Source of the DNA: Lumnitzera littorea
Taxonomy: Eukaryota > Streptophyta > Magnoliopsida > Myrtales > Combretaceae
Direction: 5' to 3'
Assembly: GCA_024138015.1 (NCBI GenBank)
Contig: JAMXBB010000004.1
Span: 81,069,613-81,133,612, forward strand
Length of the DNA stretch: 64,000 bases
The position numbers were made by a program, and so were the translations under genes. The number at the start of each line of letters is the position of its first letter. Within the stretch, counting starts at the first letter, position 1. Of this stretch, positions 11,439 to 24,479 are shown piece after piece. Below the pieces are notes generated by a model, which was not told where the DNA came from, searched no databases, and worked only from the letters and a program-made list of their open reading frames with translations.

Positions 11439-14398
11439 TGTAAGAGCCTACTAAATTAGCTATCAACTCATAATTGATCAATTTAAAGACGGTACATAAA
11501 ATTTAAAGCAATTTCGTAAGTTAACCGATTAAGTCAGAATTTTATGATGAAACTAAAAATGTTAGTAAATATGACCCTACGAGTTTAGATTTAAGAAAAT
11601 AAAATAATTAAATATTATATTAATAGGATATATGCATAGTATTCGTTATTCATAAGTAACGCATAAAATAAGTTTCGATAAATAATGAATTGTTAGAGAT
11701 AAAATATATACATACTAAAAATCACAAAATGACATGAGAAATATTTAGAAGTATTTATTTGTATTAAATATAATTATACGTGTGTATATATGTACCTAAA
11801 ATACCTAAATTATATCCAAACATACTAAAATAATTAAAGTAAATTACTAAAAAATTGGAAAAGGCTTGGAGGTAGTTGGGGAAAAATTGGTTTATGTGTA
11901 GCAATCTCTTTTCAGTAAATAAATGAGATTAAGAGTAGAATTAAGACATGTCACCATTAGGATAAAGGAGATTTTAGGACACTTAGCTAAGGAATTATTT
12001 CCCAACCAACAATTCCCCTCCCTATAAATTTAGATTAGCATTCCCTTAGTTTATTCACTCTAAAGTGTTGGAAAAATATTAGAAGCTTGGAGAGAGTTGA
12101 GAAGAAATTTTAGAAAAATTTATAGAAAAATAAGTGTAATTAGGGTAAAAATGGAGTATGAGGATCAAACTAAGACCTAAGATTGCAAGACCATTACCAC
12201 CTAATAGAAGACCACCTATTTAGTTGTGCTAACAATACCAGGGTGGCCGGAGGTGGCAATAAGGGCGTGCTCTAATCAGCTTTGATTTTCATAAAATTAC
12301 GAAAAATAGTATTTTTTAGTAAAAAATTATAAAAAATTGTCTTGTTGCATATTTTTATATTTAGTTTTTGAGAAAAATATTATTTTGTTGAAATTGAATG
12401 TTGAAATATATCACTCTTTAGAAATCATCAAAACTTAGTAGTTTTAAATTTAGTTTTCAAAACCCTTAACAATGTTGTTTCACTCCAAAATTTTTCTGTA
12501 AAATAAATATAATATGTATTAAATTACTATAAAGAGTTTTTTGTGAAAACTATTTTGTAAATTTTTATCCTTTTTTTAGGCCCAAAAATTATATTAAATA
12601 GCCATTTATCAAAATATATTTCATGATTTTTAAAGAAATTGATTAAGGTTCTAACTTGAGTGATATTTTGACATATTTTAATATTAAATGATGTTGAGGA
12701 ATTAAATTTGTAGTGTTGAAAGTGCTGGATTTGAATATTGTGGGCCTAGTGATGATATATGTGTAAGATGTAAAGTGTTCAAATAATGAAGTTAAGTATA
12801 GTTGATTCAACTCAAAGTCATGATGGGTAGTATGGTGTATTTTGAATCTGGTTATGAATAGAAATTGTAGGAATTTGTGAATGTAGTGTACATTCGAATT
12901 AGAGGCTGATTTAAAAGCTAAATCAAAGACTAGGTGAAGGTAGCAAACTATGAAATTGATCAAAAACTAAAATAGAAATTATATATACTTAAATTGTAGT
13001 TAGTAAGACTTCATAAAATACGTTGAATGGTATTTTTAAGACTCATGTGTTAAAATGAAAATAGCGGCTAAATTAGAAATTGAATAAAAATTATAATCAA
13101 AGACTAAATCAGAAGATAAATTGGAAATTAGTTAAATACAAGATTGATAACAAGAGACTTAAAACTTGAATAACTAAGTGTAGTAAAACCATAAATTAAG
13201 GATAATAATCTGAGTTACAGAATAAAACCTATATATAAAATTGTATGAATACTAAAATGATATTTATACTATAGAGACTAGCAACAAAGATACATCTAAG
13301 TCACATTATAGGGAGAAAACAAGAAGTCTAAGTAAGTCTAGGATTGATACGTAACTGTATTTCAAAGTACAATTTTATAGTACTTGGATACTTAAGATTA
13401 TACTTGATTGTACTCATAGATAGCTTAAATATTCTCATATCTCTATATGAATGCTTCTGAGCTAGATTATATATTACTGGCTTGCTATTCTAGATTGAAA
13501 ATGTTTAAATTATATGGTATTGATTAATCACCTTAAACTAAACTTAATGGTATTTGACTTAAAATCTTAACAAGACATGCATTGTAACCCATTAAGGGAC
13601 GCTTAGGATTCTCCAACTAAATACCAATACCTTCAAAAGAGATAGCACCATAACAATATGGTCCCTTCTTCATCCTTAGTCAAACTAAGTAATAGGAAAA
13701 GAGCTTGCAGCAAAGATGAAAGCAATGGTTCAAAAGATAGTCACAAGAGGAAGGATTTCTCTACGGCATAAGCCTAGGTTCAATTGTGAGTTATTGCATA
13801 CATGCTGAAACTCCTTAAACCCATATTAAAGAGAACAAAATTTCTCTAATATCATGATGGACCGGACAATATCGTACGATAGCATTTATTTGTTGCATTG
13901 TATTTAAATAACTATTTCATAACCCTGTTTATGCTTGACATATAGTCTTATGTCTCCATCTTAACTTACTAAGCGGTTGATTATTTTCATCCTTATAGAT
14001 GTATTTGCAAGTGTTGACTAAGAAGCCGCATTACAACTACCCTTACATTAGTGATTGCTAAACATTGGGGAGTAAAGATATAAAATTGGTGAACAAATGA
14101 ACTTTTGAAGCTTTGATTCTTGCCTTTTAATCTTTTAGTGTCGAGCTATGTGATATTTAAGTAAACTAGGATATTGAATTATGTAAATAATACTTAGGTT
14201 ATCTAAATTTAAGATATATTTTAAGACTTACATGGACAAATAACATCATTACTATGAAAACCATTTTACTTCAAAGCGGGTTAATTATGGATGTCTTGTG
14301 TAAAATCAAGTCTACAATAGTAGCTGAGAGGTAAGCTTCTATCTTAGGAGAGTTTATATAGTGGGGCTATTACAACTCCATCACTTTTAGATGTGACA
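11439..14398 (-). repeat. Family-T LTR inserted into another family-T LTR
   Basis: On the plus strand this block starts TGTAAGAGCC and ends GATGTGACA, so on the minus strand it is a TG...CA unit of 2,960 bases. The part at 12.3-14.4 kb is an inverted match to 9.3-11.4 kb (for example 'aatcaagtataat.ttaagt' when reverse-complemented). The part at 11.44-12.3 kb is an inverted match to 14.5-15.2 kb. Flanking pentamers are 'ccagc' and 'ctagt', differing by two C-to-T changes, consistent with an eroded target-site duplication. No internal region, so it is a solo LTR. A 106-codon frame on its minus strand has no domain. Confidence 0.65.
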
Positions 14399-14403
14399 CT
14401 AGT

Positions 14404-15193
14404 AGCACCACCCTCCTTATCGATAGCTCCTAGAATTGGAGACTTTGTCAAGTGGTTGTGATGGCTTCACTCTAGGTCCCGTCCTAGTAGTCAAACCCCA
14501 ATTTAGCCCTGATTACATTATTTTTTTCTAAATTGCTCTCAAACTAATTTGTCTCTTACTAATTTTTCTCAAGTCTCATTTTGTTCAAACTAACTAATGA
14601 AAGCAACAATGGAATTTCATAGCATGCTTTTGGTCAATCGAGTGAAATTTACATGGCCAAGTGTCCTAATTGCATCTTTACCCTAAGGATTACTTAGCTT
14701 AAGTCCACTCTAACATGTACTAATCCTTCCTACCAGATTGCTACGTCCAAGCCATTAATTTCACTAGTTGCAACATGATTTTTCCATGTTTTCTAATAAT
14801 TTTTCTATAATTATTTTAATATATTTAGTATATTTTAAGTATATTAAGTAATTAGGAGTATATATTTATACACTTAAAAGCACATTTAATACAAATAAAC
14901 ACTCTTAAATTAAATTTCATGCCATTTTATAATTTTTAATGTTCATATAATTTATTTCTAGTATTTCGTTAATTATCAGAACCCGTTTCGTACGTTTTCA
15001 ATAAATAATGAATAATATATTTATATTCAACAAATCTAATACTTGATTATTTTATTAACTTAAATCAAACTCATAGGGGCACTTCTACTAATTTTCCTAG
15101 CTTCAATATCAAATTTAAACTTGATTGAACAACTTTTACAACCGACCTAAATTTTACATACTAATCTCAAATTGACCGATTGTAAGACTTACA
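14404..15193 (+). repeat. Family-T LTR, second part (split by insertion)
   Basis: Continues the LTR that starts at 9,324. It matches, in reverse complement, 11,439-11,990 of the inserted copy ('tttaatacaaataaa.ac' in both readings) and ends 'gtaagacttaca', comparable to the 'aggctcttaca' terminus of the inserted copy. The join with 11,438 would restore one 2.9-kb LTR. Confidence 0.6.
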
Positions 15194-15989
15194 TAATTAG
15201 AAAAATAAGATATTTGGGGGACAAATCAATGCCAAATTGAGCAAATGATTAAGGTACAAGTCGTCCTCCCTTGATCCTTGTACCCTTTTAACTAAATTAG
15301 GCAAGTGCTAGTCCCTCACAACCCCATTCTCTCTCTCCTATTGCCAATTACCTTCCTCCCTCATTTTCCTTCCATTCCATTTTCCTTACTCTCAAAAACA
15401 CACAAAGAGCCTAGGAACCAAGTCCAAACCATCCTCTCTCTCTCTCCCTCCTCTCTCAAATTTTCCCTAAGCACCATACCACCTAGCCCCTTTTCTCCAC
15501 AACTACTACCCATGCCACCTCACATATACATCCCCCTCCTTGTCCAACACACTTCCTTACCCTAAGGATTGACTAAACTCACAAAAAAAAATAATAATAA
15601 AAGAAGGAATACTATACCCTTACTTCTTTATACCAAAGTGAACAAACCTTATCTTATCTTCTTAAATATATGCTTGTATTGTGTAGTTTCTTGCATTTAG
15701 ATTCTAAATACTCATTTTTCTATTAAGACGTGATATTATAGTTAAATATTATGTAGGATCACATGGAAAACGCCTAAGAAAAGCTTCATCCATAAGATAG
15801 GTCGGTTATATGCATAAGTAGGTAGTTGTAGTGTAGTAACATGAAAAGACTTGCATGAAAATTTCATAAAACCTTAGGCCCATGCATGCACCCCTTCTTT
15901 AATGAATATCCATCTTATTTTCACCATACTATGTAATGTTATTAGCCTAAAACAAATAGAAATGTGATTAAAACAAAGAAAAACACCAT
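15194..15989. other. Pyrimidine-rich tract and flanking DNA
   Basis: At 15,310-15,560 the plus strand is strongly C/T-rich, with a 'ctctctctc' run and many 'ccctcc' words. It carries an open frame of 86 codons (15,305-15,565) of low-complexity composition. A similar pyrimidine-rich leader occurs at 21,280-21,440 and 57,170-57,245, downstream of related AT-rich sequence. I read it as retroelement leader DNA, not as a gene. Confidence 0.45.
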
Positions 15990-16760
15990 AATAAGTATTA
16001 GATGGAAAATGATGAAGGAAACCCTAGGAAAACCCTTCTTAACTACCATTATTAATAGAGTTAATAAGCTACAAATTCTGATTTTTTAGTGTAATGACAT
16101 GATTTATTAGTATAAAGCATGATTTATGATTAAGGATGTAATTAATCGAGTTAAGTTAGGTAATGTAGGGTTAAAAGCCTAAATTGGCTTAGTTAGTGAC
16201 TATGGCCTTAGAAATAAGATTAGAAACCTAATAAATGAAGAAATCCATATTTGAACCCTAATAAAAAGTAGACTTATCTTAGGGCTTCTGGTGTGCTTAA
16301 TCCCAAAATAACAAGTGATATTGAGTTTAGATCATTAAGAAGTGAATTAGGCCTAAAACCCCTTAAAAAGATTAAAAAAAAAAAGGCCTAATAACTATAG
16401 GATTAGATCTACCTTAAGTAAATGGACTTATAAAATAATATATTGAAGGCTTACTAAGTCCAAAAGCCCATTAGAACCATCCCCTATAAACCCCTTAGTG
16501 AAATAAGGCTTAAAACTAGCAAAAAGGGTTTACTTAAACCCATAAAAGTAAGATTAAAGCCTAATAAAAACTTTAGGAAATAAACTAAAAAAATTATCTT
16601 AAAACACTTAAATAAAGATCAAAAGCCTAAGTATAAGGCTTAATACTCAAAATTAAGCCTAAAGTTGAAAACTTGATCCAAACCCTAAAGTGGTTAAACT
16701 AAGAACTTTGACCAACGAAATTGTTTGACCTAAACGAAAGCTTTGCAAGCCTAAACACCA
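15990..16760. repeat. Degenerate CCTAAA / AAGCCTA-rich stretch
   Basis: Repeated short words such as 'aagcctaa', 'ggcttaa' and 'aaccccttaa' recur at irregular spacing. The composition is like 8,890-9,130. No reading frame or terminal structure is visible. Confidence 0.45.
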
Positions 16761-16824
16761 TAAAAGGACCTTACCAAAATGAAAGAACACTCGAAAACAA
16801 TGAAAATTGATTACGAGAATACAA

Positions 16825-19800
16825 AATGCCTATTCTATAAATATAGTCTACACAAGGTATACATGACTCAACCAACTTGAAGCAACTATTATGATATTTG
16901 TAAATGATCAAACCTGTAGTATAGCTTTACAAAATACTTATTCTGTATAACATGTTGTTCGATAACACAATAGTATTTATATAAATGTTTCACACATAGA
17001 GTTATAATTTATAATTAGAGTTTACCAAAAGCCATAAGTCTTAAAGTCTATTTATAATAAGATAGGAAACTATTAGACATCTTAAGGAATTCCCAGTTAA
17101 TTTCCTCAAATCTTAAAAGAAAAATCAAAGCCCAAATTTAGTGAATTCTTCATCTCTTACTTTCCCAACCAATTGCATACTAACCTAGGGGTGGTGATAT
17201 TTGAACATCTTGACCTTCACTTATCACCTACAAAAGAGTCTATAGGAATGTGAGCATAACTAGCTTAATAAGTGGGATGGAGTTAAGAGAGTACCATACA
17301 ATCACAAATAAGGTTAATATTTATAATGAAATGTAATACAATCAATCGCTTAAAGCATCACATAATATTATCCAGTCCATTGTAAGATTAGAGAAATTGC
17401 ATCTATTCTAATATAAATTGAGGAGTTTTTCCACGACTCAAAATAATACTAAACCCAAGCTTAGGCAATAAAGAACATCCTCCTTCTATGACCACCTTCG
17501 AACCATAGCCACTACCCTTACCGCAACCTTTTCACCTATCACTTGGTTGGACTAAAGATAAGGAAATGACCATTTTAGCTACCCTCATCGAAAAGAGTTG
17601 GTATTTATTATGATATTCCTAATTATTCCCCTAATAGTTGCTATGCATGTCCAGTTAAGTTAATAGTTAAATCGCTCTTAATTCCATTTAAGGGTGGCAA
17701 AAAAAGTTTACACAATACATAGCTATGAAATCATGCAGAGCAACACATTAAAGAGTTTAACTCTTGTCACAAATAGAGCACTAACCATACACATGGCATG
17801 CATATAGATAGCAAATTTACAACCATAATTAGAAGTACTTTTAAGCTTTCAAATACTTTAATATAGTATCTCAACAAGTGGTAAAGTCACAATCCTAACT
17901 TACCTATCCTAACACTTACTGTAGCAAACTCGTATCGTCAACGCGTTATTCACTAAGAGACCTTATATATATATAAAAAGCCCAAATTTAGTTTTCGTAA
18001 AAGTTACAAAAACGTTAAGGCTCTATATGTCTGTATTTCACTAAACAGTTATATATATAAATATATATTTATATATCTAAAGTATATTATTATTTTCCTT
18101 ATATAATAAAATATAGTTGTATTATATAAGTTAAGTTAAGTTATTAAGTATTGATAATATATATAGTTATATTACTACGTATAATATATAATTTTAATCA
18201 TATTGAAACGTACTTTTAATCAGTTAATTTATGTTTTAATTATGATAAGGTTATCATAGTACATAAATTATTGAAATATTATAGAGATATAGGTTATATT
18301 ACCTAAAATTGTCCAATTTTAATAAAAGTAGTGTTATTGGGTCCACACATACCTAACAATACATATTACAGATTTTATTTCGGAAAATGATTTCTAAAGG
18401 GTATTTTGAGTTTCCAATATCCTTATACGTACCTATAATAAGTATTATCATATTATACTTATTTTATGTAATTAAACTATATTTTATATAATTTTCTAAT
18501 GTAACTTAATAATATGAATATTGTCTAACCTAATATATATATATATATATATATATTATTATACCCTAGTCATAAAACTATCATTAAATATATTAAAAAT
18601 TCATTGTTACCAAATCTGACCAACAAGTATATATATAGTTTTTATTTCAATATTTATTACATTTTATCCTATTATTACTTAAAACGTATCCGGGTTCGTA
18701 ATATAGACTATTTTATTAAGTAAATTCATAATAAATAGCTTGGGTCACCAAATAATTCCCTAAAAATTTATACAAATGCCTAAAAATATGGAAAATTCAA
18801 TTGTTACTTGGTTTCGTGCTATCGGTTTATCACCTATATGCTCGAAATAACAATTTTACCCCTAAATTGCATTTAATTAGCCAAATATTATTACTTTCAT
18901 ACAAAATTATTTCCAATATATTCTAACATCATCATGAATCACCAGAAATCAATAGTTATCATTTCCTTCATTTATTTTTTATAAAAACCCATTTATTTCA
19001 CAATTTCACACTATTTATAGCTACTTTTAGGGTCAGAAAATACATGAAATAAAAAAAATACCTAAATTAAAAATCTAGCTACATAGTAATTAAATACATA
19101 TCATAAATATTCTATAAAAAAATTTTAAGCTAGAAACTATATTATTTAGTGCATTTAGTTTGAAAGCCAAAATTCGGATAAATAGTAACTTTCTTAACTA
19201 AGTACATAAAATATTATAAATTTTACAAAAATAAAAATATCACACAAAAGTATATCTAAAATAACCTAAGAATAAAAATTTTCATAATTTTCTAGATTAA
19301 TTTGATGATTTTTAAAATTTAATAAAAAAACAAGATAAAAATTGGATTGACTTATTTGTCAGTGCTCCAATAGCTAGCGGTGGAGGGAGAGTTGTTGGAG
19401 AAGATAGGTAGTGGTGGCTCTACATAGTGGTGGAACTGGGAACTAAATTGGTTCAATGCCTATTTTGTTTTTGTGAATTTTTTTCTAAAATATTAGTATT
19501 TTCCTAACTTTTTTCTCAGATTTTCTTTAAGTGTCCTACTTCCTAAAGTGTTTAAATGAAGGTCTTGGAATTGTATATATACTGGATTTAGGTGGCATCT
19601 ATTTCTTATTTTTTTCTCAAGCAAATTATTCATTTTACTATTTTCCCCAAGTATGAGGTGTCCTAAATTGAAAAGAAAACTTTTGAATCATCATATACTA
19701 ATGTTGGGAGGATGCCATGCTGCTTTAGGAATTTTTCTAGGTGATTCTTCAATTTTGCGACTGCAAATTGGATTTATCTTGTTAATTTATATTAAATATA

Positions 19801-20410
19801 ATATTATTGGATGATTTTATTAATTTATAGTTACATATCCTATGTATATATTATGCGTAACGAGTAATTACATGCATATATTCATGTTTCTAGTATATCT
19901 TTTATTTTTAAGATATATTTCGTATTAGATTTTGCTAATTTTTCACTTTTTTAATATAATCTTATAAGTTCGAGTTAATTTACGGGTATAATTATTATAT
20001 ATACCGGATATACTCATAAAAATACGTGTGCACTCATATAATATATTATACTATATTTTTCCTTTTATAGCCTAATTAACTTATCTCTAAGTTCTCATTA
20101 CACTCTAAGTTCGATTTTAGGGATTTTGATCATTTTTATATCGTATTAAATAATCATACTTCTAAGAATGAAATTGGGATTTTGGGTTGTTATTTTTGAA
20201 ATCTAACTTCATTGAGTCACTTCAACTAACTTTTTTATCCTAATTATAAAGTTTAGACTCAATTGAATAAATTTTTCCCAATAACCCTAAATCTAGATTC
20301 GGTTACCTTATATGTGATTTCAAGGGCTCATAGTATGCATATCATATTCCTATAAATGCCTTTATATTCTTATTTTGTAAACTTTGCAAATCAGGCTTTC
20401 TGAGTATAAA
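16825..20410 (+). repeat. Third family-T LTR copy, 5'-truncated
   Basis: The beginning aligns to about position 90 of the LTR at 9,324 ('tctacacaaggtatacatga' against 'tttacacaaagcgtccatga'). It then follows it through 'cagtccattgtaagattaga' and the 'ataaggaaatgaccatttta' block. The last 0.9 kb (19.4-20.4 kb) corresponds to the part of the LTR seen at 11.4-12.3 kb (minus) and 14.4-15.2 kb. It is about 0.4-0.6 kb longer than the other copies, mainly in the AT-rich 17.95-18.8 kb section, which suggests an extra insertion there. An (AT)n run lies at 18,533-18,557. End coordinates are approximate. Confidence 0.5.
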
Positions 20411-20449
20411 ATCAAACTTACGTATTGTAGATGATTTCCTGAAGTCAAC

Positions 20450-21540
20450 AAAGCCAGTAAAATTTAAAACCGATTAAAATTTCAATTCGAAACCTAAAGC
20501 GAATATGAAAAACCCTAACTTATTAATCGAAACTCTAATCATATACGAAAATCTTAAACCTTAAATATAAGTAACTGTAAGAGATTGACCCTGAACTTGA
20601 TAAAAACCTCAATAGCATACGAAAACCTTAAATTCGATTCGCGCATACATATAAGAAATCAAACCCGAACCTAATCAAAACCCCAAAACTAAAACTTTAA
20701 GCTTATATATACACCGAATTGCTACGAAAGCAACAAAACCCTAATTGAGTATAAATATTTAATGATATGCTAAACCGTGTAGAATTACTAACCAATGATT
20801 AAAGATAACTCTTAAATGCATAAGAATATGCATGTACTAAAAATTCATTTATAAGAAACTATAATATTATTTTATAAGTAATATTAACTTTATAATTATA
20901 TAAATAAGCTAGTAACATGTAAGTTTAAGTATTTAGTTAATAATTATACTATATATAGTAAATGGTAGAATTATAAATTGCACTTTCCATGATAATTAAA
21001 TTAAGTATATTGTTAAATATTATCTATAGGGTTTAAATATTTAAAGGAAGGTTCTAATAATTATTTTTACTAATTATTTCGTTTAATTCCATATTTCCTT
21101 CCATTTCCTTAATTTTTCTCCTAATTATCCTTAATTCCATTATTATGTACACCAATCACATGTAAATTTCCAAGAGTTAACCAAATCGACATTTGCCTAA
21201 AGTCAAAATGTTAATTAAGTCAACATATGTCCTTTTCACCTAGAAATTTCTATCACTTTCTATGGAATTCTTCATTTTTTTCACATGATTTTTTTTTCCA
21301 TCTTTATCTCTTCTTGCCATCCACTTCACCCCATTCTAGACCCCACTTTTTTCTACAAAACACAAATTAAGACACAACAAAACCCTCTTTCCTCTTCCCA
21401 TCCACAACCGTAACCTTCCTCTTCTTTCTTTTTTTTTTCCTACACTTTTCAATTTCACTTTCACAACTTCAACTACTCACCACAAACTACTATACTATAT
21501 ACTTACTTTCCTTTTCATATTACAAAGGAGAAAGAGGTAT
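20450..21540 (+). repeat. Dispersed repeat with pyrimidine-rich leader
   Basis: The first 380 bases resemble 56,690-57,060 in the same orientation ('aaccctaaaactaa.act' against 'aaccctaaaactataact'). The pyrimidine-rich section 21,280-21,440 corresponds in position to 57,170-57,245. The two are probably copies of one LTR type, promoter-leader side to the right. I could not find terminal ends. Confidence 0.45.
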
Positions 21541-21599
21541 ATTTTCATGTGATCTTCTATTTTAATAAATAATTAGTTGTTTATGTTATATTAGCTTTA

Positions 21600-22330
21600 G
21601 AATCTTTATGTAATATATACTTATATGTTAATGCAAATAGGAACTCTTATATATATATACATATAAGTGTAGAAATACTTGTACATATGAGTAAAATACC
21701 TATGTCCATATGGCTTAAGAATACACACAAAGTGTGTATGTATAAACCTTAGTAGTAAGTGTACATATACATAGGCAAAACTAAGAGAACACAAGTATAT
21801 GTAGAAAAGTTATACATGAGAATTCTAGTAAAGACATAAAGTATAAATATATGTACATATGTATGGACATCCCTATATATGGGTGTTCTTTATGTATATA
21901 ACCAAAAATAAGGAAAATACTAAGTGTACATACATATAGCATACTAATTGAACCTATAACATGCAAAGATATGAATTATATGAAGATTTCTTAAAGGTGT
22001 ATTAGGGAAATACGAAAAATATGTATAAAAATAAGTATATAACTGTATGCATATATGGGTATTGTATAAGTACATATACTAGTATGTTAGAAGTATACAT
22101 ATACATAACATACGTATAGGATGTATAAGTACATAAGTATAAAGTTAGTACATATGTAAATTATAACATAATTATTTAATATACTATAATCTAATGTAAT
22201 AAAGTAATAATATATAGTGTATATATATGTGTATGTATGGCTTGAAACTACAATGGACCCATAATACATATACTAACTTATATTAACCTTAAATAAGTAA
22301 TCATAGTAATAACAATGCAAAATTATAAAA
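21600..22330. repeat. TACATA/TATGTA-rich low-complexity tract
   Basis: Words such as 'tgtacatatac', 'tatgtacatatgta' and 'gtatacatatacata' recur irregularly for about 700 bases. Two minus-strand frames here (61 and 60 codons) are rich in Y, I and H from these words and show no domain. Confidence 0.5.
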
Positions 22331-22332
22331 AC

Positions 22333-22337
22333 ATAAG
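22333..22337. repeat. Target-site duplication, left copy (ATAAG)
   Basis: ATAAG sits directly before the TGTCGAG start of the solo LTR and is repeated exactly at 25,060-25,064 after its GTGTTTACA end. Confidence 0.85.
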
Positions 22338-23123
22338 TGTCGAGTCTAATTTTCTGGTTTTCCAATTATTTAAAATTAATTTCTCATTTCTCGATTAATA
22401 CTAAACCCTAACCCATTTAATATTAATCCTCGATTAAAGAAATTGAGAAATTCCTGCTTTTTATTAAAAATAAATTTTTCGGAGTCGCCACCTGACCGAA
22501 GTCGGGAAAAGAAAAAGAAATCGTAATCAATTGGGTGGATTGATTACGATTTAGCTACCGGTCTTTGATTTCAATTTTAATAAAGAACCAAAGGATTCCG
22601 AATTCGAGGGCTAACCTATTAAACCCTAACGGGTACCATTATTTATTTGCCGAAATTAGGATTATTTTTCTAATTATAATATTTAAAAAATAAATAAAAA
22701 TCAAAAGAAAAAAGAATCTAAGTTTCTACATATTTTATCGTCATCCCGAAGGTGCCTACGTACCCGCTAGCCGGGATCAAACGATCGTAGTTCTTTTCGA
22801 AAACTTTAATGTGTTAGTTCTTTTTATAAAAAATGATTGGTTGAATTTACGTTTTTATTAACCATTTTATTTTTATTAAGAAAAATCCCTAGAAGCCTAA
22901 TTTTTATTCCTAATTATAAAAAAAAAAACCTAAAAACCTAATTTTTAAAAAGCGCCAAATTAAAATTTTTATTTAAAAATAACTAAATGATAATTTTTTT
23001 TATTTTCAAGAAAAACCCTAAAGATTTTATGAAATATGCAATGTTCTACATGATAAAACTTTTATATAGAAAAGATGCTTAAAACATTAAAAAAGAAAGA
23101 AAGAAAGAAAAAAAAAATTTTCT

Positions 23124-23283
23124 AATCATAGAAAAGATGCCTTAATCATATAAAAGATATCTAAATCATAAAAAAGATGTCTAAACTATGAAAAAGATTT
23201 TTAAACCATAGAAAAAAAAATCTAAATCATAGAAAAGAAAACCTAAACTATGGAAAAGACATCTAAACTATGAAAAAGAAGTC
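23124..23283. repeat. 20-bp minisatellite, eight units
   Basis: Eight consecutive units of 20-21 bases follow the pattern 'aa.catagaaaagat..ct' with unit-to-unit changes. It is preceded by a GAAA run (23,094-23,112). The two Ogre LTRs have no such array, so it arose in this subfamily or this copy. Confidence 0.8.
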
Positions 23284-23649
23284 AATTAAAGATTTTTTTT
23301 TTTATTTTATCAACATCAAAATGATTTTTTTATTTAGAAAAACCTAACATGCCTAATGTAATTTTTCTAAATTAATATAAATGCAAAGAACAAGATTTTG
23401 TAAAATATGAGATATCATTTTGAAAACATGAAATCTAAAAAAAATAATAAAAAATAAATAAACTAAAACTTAACTTAACATATGTTCACTAGACATTAAT
23501 GTTATAACTAATTACTAGCAATTAAAGACGTGATAAAAATAAAATAAAAAATTAGTACAAGTCTTAAAAATAGCTATGCATATACAAAGTGAGATAAAAA
23601 TAAATAAATAAAATAACCTATAAACAATAATTAAAAACCACTATTACAT

Positions 23650-24400
23650 ACTTGCAAGGCAAAGCATGCAAAGCTGATGAAAGGGAACAGATTGGATCCC
23701 CAATCCTATCATGCACGTAACTATAGAATTAGTCTGATGATGCCCAACTACGGCATGCATATATTGTCGTTTGGAGTAGCGTTGGATCAATCGGATGTTT
23801 GCAGCAGTGATGGATTTACGGCTGTGGTGGCTTGCGTGAAGGGTATGGTTAGACGTTGGAACTCAGTTTGGCTTACTGCTGCAGACGTTGGTATGGCAGG
23901 TTAATCTAAAAGTTGCGACGGTGCTGCTGGTTGGGCTTACTGTTCGGCAATACGGTGAAGCTATGTGCAGGAGCTAGGACGCGGTGGACGTGAGGTTGAA
24001 GGGTGTATGTGGCAGGGAACGTAGTGATGTGTCGAAGGCAAGGAGGAGAATGAGCGTGGGGGGCTGCCACGTTCAGTTGCTGTGGTTGTTGCAGCTGCTG
24101 TTAATGGTTGGGCTGTTATAGGGTTGGAGAAAAGGGTTGAAGATTTGCAGCCAAATCTAGTGCTGGATCACATCTGCTTGCTCTATTGCTATGGTTACTG
24201 ATAACGTCGACGATGAACAGTAGGTGGACGAAGGATGAAAACCGTACGTACTCAGTGACTGATTTAATTATATTGTACAGTATGTATTTCACCGTATGCT
24301 GCTGTGTGTGAGGGTCGCACGTCGTCGATAGTTTGTATTCGTGTACTGTTTAGCCAAAAGAATAATTCTGTTGTGTTGTTCGTGTGTAGTAATGTCGTGA
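23650..24400. other. G-rich segment of the solo LTR
   Basis: This part is visibly richer in G and C than its surroundings, with 'gctgctg' and 'gtggac' words. A 75-codon plus-strand frame (23,677-23,904) runs through it without a recognisable domain. Comparable G-rich segments lie at the same relative position in both Ogre LTRs (32,690-33,340 and 45,350-46,000), so this is LTR anatomy rather than a gene. Confidence 0.6.
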
Positions 24401-24479
24401 TCGATTAATTACTGCCAAACAGAGTTATATTATTGTCTTTTTAAATCCAAACCATATCGTATCAATTGTATCTAATTAA

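Noticed and set aside
12643..12963. 106-codon minus-strand open frame
   Set aside because: Inside the family-T solo LTR. The matching part of the other copy (10.5-11.2 kb) does not keep the frame, and there is no recognisable motif.
15305..15565. 86-codon plus-strand open frame rich in S, P and L
   Set aside because: Arises from a pyrimidine-rich tract that recurs at other repeat copies; low complexity, no domain.
23124..23283. Regular 20-bp repeats considered as a CRISPR-like array
   Set aside because: The units are contiguous with no unique spacers, and this is a plant nuclear repeat context.
23677..23904. 75-codon plus-strand frame with ordinary-looking composition
   Set aside because: Located in the G-rich part of the solo LTR, at the position where related LTRs also give chance frames.
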